NCBI GenBank assembly: GCA_028564705.1
Contig: JAPXFQ010001964.1
Location: 620,001 to 684,000, forward strand
Length of the DNA stretch: 64,000 nucleotides
Direction: 5' to 3'
Origin: Apricaphanius iberus
Lineage: Eukaryota > Chordata > Actinopteri > Cyprinodontiformes > Aphaniidae
How positions within the stretch are numbered: the stretch's first letter is position 1; each line of letters begins with the position of its first letter. The notes under the pieces are model-generated. The model had not been told where the DNA came from. It saw nothing but the letters and a program-made list of their open reading frames with translations, and made no database searches. Position numbers and translations under genes: made by a program. Positions 34,094-43,995 of the stretch are shown one piece after another.

Positions 34094-34741
34094 TTTAAAG
34101 CACCCATGTGTAAGAATGACCTCCAACTAGTGGTCCGCTCAGTGAATGCAAGGAACTTAGCAGTATTGTCTGGCTTCTCGCCGTTATAACACGTCATTAC
34201 TACTACGGAAGCCGCAGAGTAACTTGTCTGAGTTAATGGAAGATAAAGTATTTGCTGGACTAACCTGTCCTGTGACAAACATAGCGCTAACATAAACTTC
34301 ATTGTTTGATGTAATTAACTTACCTGTCCAGCAGAAAGCTTGTAACCTCCGCGCCCGTCTTCAAGTTAGCTTCCCTCATGAATAGGCTCCATCTAGCAAA
34401 CGCTCAACCGATGTAGATTCTTGTTTTCTCACGGTTATTTTACTTTTTATTTTCTGTGGTATGGTTTCCTCCCTCTCACGGGGCAAAGAGTATGGATGGT
34501 CCTCCATTAAAATTGAAAACTATGATCCACGGTCCTCTATGCTCGTTGCTAGTTTCTTCTCTTCACCTCTCCAGCCTCAGATGGGGGGGGGTGGGGGGGG
34601 GGTGCACCCTTTGTTTCTATAAACAACGTATTCTAAGACACGGGAACGCTTTCATAGACCTCGGTAAAATAGGTATTTCTGAAAGCAGTACTTGATTGTT
34701 ATTAATAAAAAGCCAAATTTGTGACACACTTGGCCTTTAAA
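34094..34741. mobile_element. MITE with imperfect TTTAAAG ends
   Basis: The left end TTTAAAGCACCCATGTGTAA and the right end GTGTGACACACTTGGCCTTTAAA-type sequence (finishing CCTTTAAA at 34741) are inverted matches over about 18 positions with several changes. The interior is non-coding and contains a G-run block near 34578-34602. Confidence 0.5.
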
Positions 34742-34832
34742 GAAAGGGTTTCCCTGAAATAGCTTTTATTTTCACCCCTAGGCTTTTTCTGATGACATCA
34801 TGTTAAAAATGATGCTTCACTGAGACAAAGAA

Positions 34833-35153
34833 ATGGTAAATGGCCTGCATTTGTTTAGCGCTTTACTCAGTCCCTACAGACCCCAAAGCGCTTTACACTA
34901 CATTCAGTCATCCACCCATTCACGCACACATTCACACACTGATGATGGCAAGCTACGTTGTAGCCACAGCTGCCCTGGGGCGCACTGAAAGAGGCGAGGC
35001 TGCCGGACACTGACGCCACCGGGCCCTCTGACCACCACCAGTAGGCATCGGGTGAAGTGTCTTGCCCAAGGACACAACGACTGAGACCGTCATAGCCGGG
35101 GCTTGAACCGGCAACCTTCCGATTACAAGGCAAACACCCAACTCCTGAGCCAC
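34833..35153 (-). mobile_element. tRNA-derived SINE
   Basis: On the minus strand the head reads GTGGCTCAGGAGTTGGGTG (35153 downward), an A-box-like TGGCTCAGGAG. It is followed about 45 bases on by GGTTCAAGCCCC (35109-35098), a B-box-like element. The body contains CTTGGGCAAGACACTTCACC and the tail contains GTAAAGCGCTTTGGGGTCTG, ending in CATTTACCATTT. This is a very common teleost repeat. The RNA polymerase III boxes are intact or nearly so. Confidence 0.75.
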
Positions 35154-35700
35154 AGTCACAAGAAAAGGAAAAGACTCCGGCCTCGTCAAGGCGATCAAGC
35201 TTAAAACCAGCTGATTCCTGTCTCTCCAACCAGTTCCTTTAACGAGCCAGTTTCTCTATGCATCCCAGACTTTTCCCAAGCACATTGGTTGTGTGGCTGT
35301 GATGGAGGGTGGGGTATTTTGATAATACCTCAAGTCAAACAGAACTTTAAAGCGGAGCAAAAACCTTAGACACATCAATAGAATGTCTCCTTGTGCATTC
35401 TGGAGCTAAACATGTAAGCACAAACATTTACCTAGGGGACGTTATTTGAAGTAGTAACCACAGACTTAGACAGGTAGCTGTGCGGCTGGGCATTGGCTGA
35501 CACATAATGGGTTTTAGGTAGAAGTAGTTCTGCTTGGCAAAAACAGTTTTACCAACTAAAAGCACAGACATTTAAACATGAGCATTTTTCATTTACTTCT
35601 ACCAGTAAGGTGGGAAATTTAGAACCCAGACATTTTAGAAGTCAGAATGTTGGATAAAAAGGTCTGTTGCTACACATTACAGTGTACTGAACAAAATGTA
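35154..35700. other. Intergenic, no gene recognised
   Basis: Nothing supported. Confidence 0.3.
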
Positions 35701-35940
35701 CAGTGGGGGAAAAAAGTATTTACTCCGCCACCAATTCTGTACATTCTCTCATATTTGCAGTATACTTGTGATAATAATCACACTGTACTCATGGTGTTTG
35801 TTCTTCACAGTAAAATAAAATCCTGTATCTGATTAATTATAAACCTTCTGGAAACAATGTCCTTTGGAAATTGACCATAATGTACAGGACCATCCATCCA
35901 TCTTCTTCTGCTCATCCGGAGTCGGGTCCGTGGTGTTGGT
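35701..35940. mobile_element. Tc1-like left end and a LINE tail fragment
   Basis: CAGTGGGGGAAAAAAGTATT directly after TA (35699-35700) is the outer end of a Tc1-like inverted repeat. At 35889-35933 the antisense of a (GGAT)n LINE tail, CATCCATCTTCTTCTGCTCA then TCCGGAGTCGGG, interrupts or follows it. No transposase is present. Confidence 0.55.
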
Positions 35941-36505
35941 GATGGGTACGGGACCGTATTCAGAGAAATTCTAACACATTTTGACCACCTGCGCATCAAC
36001 TAAAACCAACAAATCAAAGTGAACTAAAGCAATGTTGTAAAGATTTGAGGACCAAACCTCCTCTGCAATAATGTGCAACACTGACAAAGCAATCCAGAAA
36101 AAGACTGCAGCAGCCACCTTCAGCTTACTACTCAAGGTATTTCTATAAGAATCATCAAATGTAACATAGGCTATCTTTGGGTGTTAGTTAATTATGTAAA
36201 AACAGAAGTAGAAATCATGGATTACAAATAGTTTTTTTGGGGGATGAACAGGTCATTTTCATTCTCTCTGTATATGTAAAAAAAACCCAATAGAATTGAA
36301 ACAGTGTGTTCATTCTAGAGATTGTGACTGTGGGACATCCCCTAAAATGAAGTAATAAGCATTATCCTATTGAGTATTGGGCTGAACAAATTAAAAGTTT
36401 GTTAGTTTGTTAGTTTAGTTGTTACAACAACTAAAATCAGAGTTAGAATTTTTGACTTTAGTAAAGACTTTGTTCATTGCCTGTTTGCTGCATTTGGCCT
36501 CCCTA
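35941..36505. other. Intergenic, no gene recognised
   Basis: Nothing supported apart from AT-rich sequence. Confidence 0.3.
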
Positions 36506-37744
36506 ATAGGCAAGGCAAGGCAATTTTATTTTTATAGCACACTTTCAACAAGGTAAATAAAGGTGATTTATATGATTCAGTGGGAAAGAAACCAAACATA
36601 TGATAAAAGCATGGAAAGTAAAAAGAGCAATTAAGCATAAAGAATGCAAAAGCACAATTAAGCGTCATAATCACTTACAAGGACACCTCTAAGCAGATGA
36701 GTTTTAAGTTTTGATTTAAAGCCGCTCAATGTTTGAGCAGTTTTGCAGTCATCAAGAAGTTTCTTCAAGCTGCTTCTCTGTGGTTTTTTTCTGATTCTGG
36801 GGATGATTAATAAGTTGGAGGACCTGAGTGGTCTGGGAGTCGGTATAAAGACAACAGGTCTTCAACATATTTTGGAGCTAAGCCCTTTAGTGATTTATAA
36901 ACTAGTAGGAGTATTCTGAAGTCTATTCTCTGAGCTACAGGGAGCCAGTGTAAGGGAACTTTGGAACTAGGGTGATGTGCTCTACTTTCCTGGTTCTAGT
37001 GAGGATGCGAGTAGCAGCGTTCTGGATCAGCTGCAGCTGTCTGATTGACTTTTTATGCAGACCTGTGAGGATGCTGTTGCAGTAATCAATCTGAATGAAA
37101 ATGAACACATGGATGAGTTTTCTGAGGACCTGTTGTGACATTAGTCCTTTAACGTTTTACAGGTGATAGAAGGCTGACCTTGTTATTGCCTTTATGTGAC
37201 CATGTATTCAGTTCTGAGTCCATTTTATTCCTAGATTACACACCTGGTCAGTAGGTTCTAGTTGTATTAACTGAAGCTGTATGCTGACTCTTGATCATTC
37301 CTCTTTAGGTTAAAAAAATACTTAAGTTTTGTTTTTGTTCAGCTGGAGAAAGTTATGGAACATCCAGCTAGTGATTTGTTCAATGCATTCATTTAGGGTC
37401 TGGATGGGATTAAAGTCACCTGGTGACATTGTAATCTAGAAATGACAGTCATTGGGGTAGTTATGGTAATTTATTTTACTCACTGTTATAATCTGGGTTA
37501 GTGGGAGCATGTAGATATTGAAAAGAAGAGGCCCCAGGATGTAGCCCTGGGGGACCTCACATGTGATTTCTGTTTGTTCTGATAAGAAATTGCCTATTGA
37601 CACAAAGAGTTTCCTTTTCTTAAGGTACGACTCAAACCAGCCAAGTACCGTACCATAGAGCCCAACCCAGTGGTCCAGTCGTTCTAGGAGTATTTTATGA
37701 TCAACAGTGTAAAATGTTGCACTGAGGTCTAACACAACCAGCAC
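36506..37744 (-). pseudogene. L2-type LINE relic with RT and 3' tail
   Basis: Minus-strand frames encode VVLDLSATFYTVDHKILLER, then WFESYLKKRKLF and CEVPQGYILGPLLFNIYMLP (37436-37744): palm motifs of an L2 RT. Further 3' come QIDYCNSILTGLHKK, then LQLIQNAATRILTRTRKVEH (36935-37141). The catalytic box is changed (YPND in place of YADD-type), and the frame is broken several times between 37141 and 37436. The 3' UTR carries the antisense of GTGCTATAAAAATAAAATTG and a (TTGCC)n tail at about 36511-36522. It is older than the L2 copy at 14765-15679. Confidence 0.8.
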
Positions 37745-38314
37745 TGTAGTATAGTAACAATTCTAACCAAATTTAAAAGTTAAAACTGTAAATACGTATC
37801 AGTGCATTAGAATTTCATAAACCATAAATACAGAAACAGGTAAAAGTATTGAAAAACAGTTTCAACAGAAAGTTGACATTAAAATAGTCTGTATATTAAG
37901 TGATTATAAGATAATAAGTGATTGCCTTGTACATAAATTGAAATTATCAAAAAAAACAACAACAAAAAGACAGCAACAGATGGCATATAAATGTATGCCC
38001 TAGTTCCTGCACCATTTTTCACATCTGGTTAACAGAAAATTGGTTAAGGTTAATATGGCGGTGTGTACAGAAATTAAATACCATGACAAAATCCCCTACA
38101 TTTCACCAAAACTGTTGGATGTGACAGAAACTATTCAAGGAGGGTTCTAAGAGGACTTCCCGATGCAACAATTTCTAACATGTACAGGTTGTTTTGTTTT
38201 ACAAAGAACAATATTTTCTTATACTGTATGTATGTATGTATGTATGTATGTATGTATGGACTGAAAAGTGAGATAAAAAAAGCCTTTTATTTGAAATAAA
38301 ATATCAGGGCATCC
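37745..38314. other. Intergenic with (GTAT)n run
   Basis: No gene. A (GTAT)n microsatellite sits at 38224-38259. Confidence 0.5.
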
Positions 38315-38870
38315 CAAATCTTTGGTTGGCCAATTTGTTATGGTCTGATGAAACCGAGGCTAAGCTTTAGGGATATAATTCTGAAAAATGTATTAGTCAC
38401 CTGAATGGTGCAGAGGATAAATTAGGCTAACAAGATGGCTACAGAAAAACAGAGTGGTGGCAGCATCATGCTCTGGGGTTCATTTTGTTCTGATGGAATT
38501 AGGTTCTTGTCAAGGGGATTGTAAATAAGAATAGTTAATAATAACCATCAAGTCTGACCCCAAACCTTTAGGCATCTGCAAGAAATCTGAAGAGGGGATT
38601 TATTTGTTGGAGGTTTACAGTAAGGCAATGCATACATCAAAGTCAACAAAACAATGATTTTATGAGAAGAAAAGGGAAAAAATCTGAGGGAATTTTCTCA
38701 TAATTTAGGGACCTTTTGCAGAATACTGAGGAAATATTGCCAAGATAATAAAGCATCTAGGATAGATGGATGGACTTGAGCAATTTAATTGAATCCAAAG
38801 GTGCTGCGATAGCAAATTTGTGTCAGGGTGTAAACACTTATGAACCAGGTTGTTGCACTTTCTCCAATAT
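38315..38870 (+). pseudogene. Highly degenerate Tc1-like transposase relic
   Basis: Recognisable words in order are TATGGTCTGATGAAACCGAG (WSDET, first catalytic Asp region), GGTGGCAGCATCATGCTCTG (the GGSIMLW motif) and CAAAGGTGCTGCGATAGCAA (the usual C-terminal KGAAI stretch). Stops and deletions are frequent and no inverted ends are visible. Confidence 0.6.
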
Positions 38871-40714
38871 TTTACATGTTTCCCCCTTTAACAGCACCTC
38901 ACACAGAGAAAAAAGAGAACAAAAATTACTGGAAAAAGGTACTGCTCTCTTCAGCTCATTGGCATTCGGTTCTCTGCCACCACATTGCAACCCCTCACTG
39001 CCTTGTTTATGTTTGTGCTTTCACATCCAGTACCTTGCTGCTCGCACTGTTATTTTCTCCAGCCTAGCCCTGCGATCAGTGGAACCATGTGGGCTCTAAA
39101 AAAAACAAAAAATAGAACATCGAATTTCTTTCTTTTTTACTTGCTTACAATCTTTTTTCCCTGAATTTCTTCCTTTCTATTACTGAAATATTTTTGATTT
39201 TATCATGTTCTGTAACTTAAAAAAAATGATAGTATAGAACAACAACTATAATAGTACAAGCAGACATAGCCAGAGTGGAAAAATATAACCACTGGAAAAA
39301 CTTTAGTGTCGATAGGGATTCCACTGACTTGTTTATACAAAGTAAAGAGTTTAGGCTGATTTTTTTTCTAGTATCAGCGATGTTTGAATTCAGCGTGACA
39401 TTGTTTCATGTGAGTCATTCAGTTCACTGACAAAGCTCTGGTTTGGTCCATCTTTTTTTATTGTAGCTGCAAAAAAAAATCATTAATGTTCCCAAATAGC
39501 AGAGTTTAGTGATAGCTGGGAGTCCTTTCTGTTTTGATTTGGGGTCACTTTTAAAAGTTGTGATGCAGAACGTTACACTTTACTCTGACTTCTGGATATA
39601 AACATTCTGCAGGTGTTCAGGTAGAAAACATCTGGATTTGATTGGTACATCTGCGTACCACAGTGATGGGGCAAACCCCAAAATACGAATACATGTACCG
39701 ATACACCCCTACCCCCCACACAGGCTCAAATGTATAAAGAGTGTAAGTAAGCATTTCTATAACCTCTATATCCAATATCCAGCTCTGACACTGTCACAGG
39801 TGCAATGTCTGTCTACAAGCAGGTGCAGTTAATTTTAAAGCCAACAGAAAAAGAAAACTGAACGCCATTTTTAGTTTGCTGCATAATTTCAAAACAGTAA
39901 AAACCAATCAAAGGCAGTTTTATAAGCCGGTTTATGATTGCACTGACGGGAAGGAAAAAAAAGAAAAAAAAAGCTTCTTTTCATGTTTATATTTCTACTG
40001 GCTGAAACTCAAAGTCTGTCAACAATAACCAAGATGACTTCAGAGAGTGGAAAAAAGAAAGAAAAAAAGGCCACTGATATATGGGGCTTCATTATACTTC
40101 TGCACTGCCTCTTGTTTTTTCTCTCAGTGGCTCAGCTTGTTGGTTTTCACTCACTTATTCTGTCAACTAGGTCAAGAAAAGAGTGGATGTAGAGAATTTC
40201 TGAATAGATTTAAAGTTCTAGCATCAAAATTGGCTTTGAATTCATTTTGAAAGTCTGACAAGAAGTAAATAAGCGGGTCAGGGTGAAATCATTGTACAGA
40301 GAAGTTCAATAATGCTAAGAAAACGATTGTGTGATCAAATCTGAATTTAACGGGAGTCTTTTCTAATGAATTCAAAAACAAAATAATACATAGATGTTCA
40401 AATATATACATACAGTACATCCCTATTAATATTAAGTGAACTAACTAGTTTTTTATTCTTGCTGGCACTTCTCACTTCATACATTTTAAATGAGCACAAG
40501 TTAAAACCCAGGCCATTTTACTATAGCCTTCCTCTAGGACTATGGAGAAAGGCTGGAATAAAAAAACACACACTTGGCAATATGACAAACCATTTCCTTG
40601 CCTTATGGAAATAACATGGATTCTCATACGGTACGTTTAAATGTACCAAGAGATCTTTCGAATTATTGTCTTAGTCCGAAGCCTGCAGACCCTAATGATG
40701 AGTGACAATATTGG
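38871..40714. other. Intergenic, mainly unassigned; hAT-like end near 39640-39713
   Basis: No exon is supported. GTACCGATACACCCCTACC around 39695-39713 is the mirror of a typical GGGGTGTATCGGTAC hAT-type end, but its partner was not found. The frames near 39983-40250 have no recognisable domain. Confidence 0.35.
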
Positions 40715-41331
40715 ATTCAGTGTTTCCTCGCCCAGACGCGGGTCAACGGGGCCCCACTCCGGAGCCTGGCCTGGAGGTAGGGCACGTTGGTGAGCGCCTG
40801 GCCGGGCTTTTACCCATGGAGCCCAGCCGGACTCAGCCTGAAGAGGCAACATGGGCTCCCCTTTCCATGCGCTCACCACCTGTGGGAGATTCCATAGGGT
40901 CGGGTGCAGTGTAAGAGGGGTGGTGCCTGAAGGTTGGGATCTTGGTGGTCCGATCCTCGGCTGCAGAAGCTGGCTCTTGGGATTTGGAACGACACCTCTC
41001 TGGTGGGGAAGGAGCCGGAGCTGGTGTGTGAGGTTGAGAGGTTCCGACTGCACATGGCTCTGGCTCTGGAACCCATCTCCTTGACTCTCTGCCACTCTGG
41101 AGTTGCTCTGTTGCTTCCATCTCAGCATCTGTACGTTGGGGTTTACCCTGGTGAATGAGAGGGTAGCCTACCTCTGCCTACGGGTGGGGAGATGTGTCCT
41201 GACTATTGTTTGTGCTTATGCGCCCAATCATAGATCAGATTACCCACCCTTTTTGGAGTCCTTGGAAGGGGTGCTGGAGAGGACTCCTGCTGGGGAATTC
41301 AATGCTCACGTGGGAAATGACAGTGAGACCT

Positions 41332-42544
41332 GGGCCCAAATCTATCAAGCGTACTTACACACAGATCCGTGCGTAAGAAGAATTCTATGCATTGTGTGGT
41401 ATTTATCAATTTGTACTTGTGCATAGAAATGTTCCTAAATATAAGTACAGTTCTGATCGTTCGTACGCGAAGCATCAACTGTTAGAACAGAGGAACTGCA
41501 TCACTGAAACAGTTTTACTTGACAGAATTTTTTCTCTCAGCAGTTTATCACCTCCAGCAAGGAACTCATGTTGGAGTCTGTCTTTGTTGTCCTGTCATTC
41601 GCAATCTGAATCCCCCCCCCCCCCTCCAACACACACACCACCACCTTTATTTTTTATTTATTACACCAAGCGCTTCAGCTTAATGGTATTTTAATCACAC
41701 CTTTAATTAAAAGGTTTTCAAACTTCCCCGTGACAACTAAATAGTCCTGCTTATCAGTCGAGCAGATTGTCCTTTTTTCCTTGTGTGATGGCAGCACAAG
41801 CCGTGTCTCCAATTAGGCATGGCCACAAAAAGAGTCCAACATGGCGATCGGAGCATCCTTTGTATTAGATCTGGTCCAGCTGTGAACTGAGAGACGTTTT
41901 ACTGTATTCAGTTTAATATCGAACCATTTTTTCCCCCTTAATTTCCAACAGGGACATCTCCACTGTCCTTACCGCATATACTTTTGTTCCAGGCGGAGTT
42001 ATTTTTTTTATTAGTTTCCTCTGAGCTGATAGAATCAAACAGCAATGTTCATTATTAAATTATTTAATATGTTCAAATACGTTTCCACAGGAGTTAACAG
42101 AAATATAACGGCTGCGTGCTGAGCGGTATTAAGCAGAAAAACCGCTAATGGCAAAAAATATCCGTAGTCAAATGAATTTGTATCAACTGACATCTTAGGT
42201 CTGTAAATCATGAATACCCCCTATGTTTCACCTCGATCTCTGTGTTACTGAAAGAATTTTTTTCACTCTCCTGAAAATTATTTTAAGTAAGAACACGAGG
42301 GCTCAATGCATTTGACAGATGATGTGGTTCTACCAAATATGGTTAATTGAAGGCGTTTCTGTTTGCAAATGACTGTGAACGGGCTCGAGAACCTGAGAAC
42401 GCACAAGTGGGATTTATCAACAGCTGATTGCGGAGGAGCGTGCGTATGTAAGGCCACCGTATGTTTCATAAATCACACTTTGATGTGTACTTACGCACAT
42501 CCTAAATTTCCTTCGTAGGATAGAATATAGGAATATTTCTACGA
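41332..42544. mobile_element. Insertion A in the RTE-like LINE
   Basis: The endonuclease codons stop after GACCTGG at 41331-41333 and resume near 42545-42575. The inserted 1.2 kb begins GGGCCCAAATCTATCAAGCG and carries GTGCGTAAG near its left end (41372-41380) and CTTACGCAC near its right end (42490-42498) as inverted subterminal words. It has no coding frame. The exact right limit is uncertain by about 30 bp. Confidence 0.6.
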
Positions 42545-42680
42545 ACGTTTGAGAGTGGCATCTTTGGGCAAAAACCCGTGTTTTGTTGTCGGACTTCTGT
42601 GCTCATCTGGATTGTCGATAACAAACACCATGTTCAAGCATAAGGCTGTCCATGTGTGCACTTGGCACCAGGACACGTTA

Positions 42681-43257
42681 AAGTGATAGTCTGGATCTCT
42701 AAATGAATTACAAATTTTAAGAATTGTATTAAATTGACCTCCTGGCCTTAAATGTTTATATAAAATAAGTCATATTATGAATTATAACATTAAGGATAAG
42801 TCCCGCCTTCCCGTATCTCAGCTATGGCTCAGAAGCCACGGTGCCTTCCACTTTAAACAATCAAGTGATGCCAAGGGCTGTCAATCATCACGAATGCTGT
42901 GTGCACGTGCTCGTAACTGTGCGCATGCTCAGTTTTCTGTTTACAAGGAGCCTCCAAATCAAGCGTCTGCCATTAGTCTCGAGCGCAGCCATGGATCAAG
43001 ACTCAGCTCAAGAGCAGAAGATACCAATTTGAAACCAAAAAAGCATCCTCACCTCCAATAACTCCATTGTTGACACTCTGGTTGTTTTCTCTCTCTCCTC
43101 CGCACGTCTTGGCTCATTGACCTGGCGTGTGCAAGGAAAAGTAGGCGCGGCTTCAAGACCAATCAGAAAGGGAGGGGGAGGGAGCTTGGGTCGTTTTTTT
43201 TTTCTCCGAATCATGTCCCTCTCTCTCTTTTTTCTTACAAAGTCCAGACTATCACTT
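42681..43257. mobile_element. Insertion B in the RTE-like LINE (15-bp perfect inverted ends)
   Basis: AAGTGATAGTCTGGA (42681-42695) is the exact reverse complement of TCCAGACTATCACTT (43243-43257). The host LINE reads continuously on either side, from CACCAGGACACGTTA to GCTTGATGATTGACC. A possible 3-bp TAA/TGA duplication overlaps the ends. The element is non-coding and fits a small DNA-transposon MITE. Confidence 0.75.
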
Positions 43258-43490
43258 GAAGCCACGGCTTGATGATTGACCTGGTTGTCGTTTCATTTTG
43301 GTCTGCGGCCACATGTTTTGGACACTCTGGTGAAGAGAGGGGCGGAGCTGTACTACTACCTGGTGGTGAGTCGGCTCTGATGGTGTGTGAGGACACCGGA
43401 CAGACCTGGCAGACCCAAACGTGTTGTGAGGGTTTGATGGGAACGTCTGGAGTCTTCTGTCAGAAGGTGGTTCATGCCTGTCGCTACGGC

Positions 43491-43995
43491 AACTCTCGAA
43501 CCCGCAACATCACTACAGTGAGACACTCTTGTTGCCATGCTGCGTCATGATCCTTAAAGACAGTCAAAAGTTCGGTCAGCTGAACTTCTGCATTGCTGCC
43601 GTTTGGCGCTTGAAGCTTGAAACGCAAATGGAGTCAATGTATACAAAGCGGCGCAAAGACTTAACATGTAATCTTGCTGCTGCTGACATTTGGGGCGGTG
43701 TGAACGCACCATTAGTCAGTTCTTAACTTCTTTCAATTTCTGTTAAAATCTGCTGCTTTTGCTGTATCTTAATGTCATCTAAAGCGTTGCCATGCAACTG
43801 TATACACCTACACTGGGAGATGAAAACAGTTAGTTTCTATGATTTTAGTTATTCACACAGTGGTGATGGTGAGCTGGACCCTCTGACCACCACCACCAAT
43901 ATTACACAGCAATTACATGGATGAATTTGGAAGCAAGTCAACACACGCTCTACCAGAGCATTATCTAAAATACATTTGATTTGTTTTCAAAACAG
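43491..43995. other. Col21a1 5' flank or intron, repeat ends
   Basis: GCGGTGTGAACGCACCATTA near 43695-43714 is a frequent teleost MITE end, and GACTTAACATGTAAT (43658) recurs at 1677, so both places share a repeat. GGTGATGGTGAGC near 43862 recalls the SINE body. The stretch ends at a TTTTCAAAACAG acceptor. Confidence 0.4.

Larger units (their letters stand above)
40715..43490 (+). pseudogene. RTE/Rex3-like LINE 5' region and endonuclease, split twice
   Basis: Three collinear pieces of one LINE. The first (40715-41331) covers the leader (CCTCGCCCAGACGCGGGTCA) and the start of the AP-endonuclease domain: [40 protein letters not shown], and [12 protein letters not shown]. The second (about 42545-42680) continues with GTTTTGTTGTCGGACTTCTG and AACACCATGTTCAAGCATAA. 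The third (43258-43490) gives IDLVVVSFW, then GHSGEERGGAVL-type residues from shifted frames and the CCGGACAGACCTGGCAGACC word. Internal deletions remove catalytic residues such as the expected GDFNAHVG aspartate segment, where only FNAHVG remains. The RT half is missing. This lies in the 5' flank of col21a1. Confidence 0.75.

Noticed and set aside
35090..35153. Candidate tRNA gene on the minus strand (A and B boxes)
   Set aside because: The head is followed by a known SINE-like body and tail, and a second copy lacking the head exists; it is a SINE, not a tRNA gene.
40637..41128. 163-codon minus-strand frame with Pro/Ser-rich sequence
   Set aside because: Antisense of the GC-rich LINE leader; composition-driven.
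43269..43550. 93-codon frame just upstream of col21a1, considered as a first coding exon
   Set aside because: The DNA matches the continuation of the RTE-like LINE (GCGGCCACATGTTTTGGACA and following) rather than host coding sequence.
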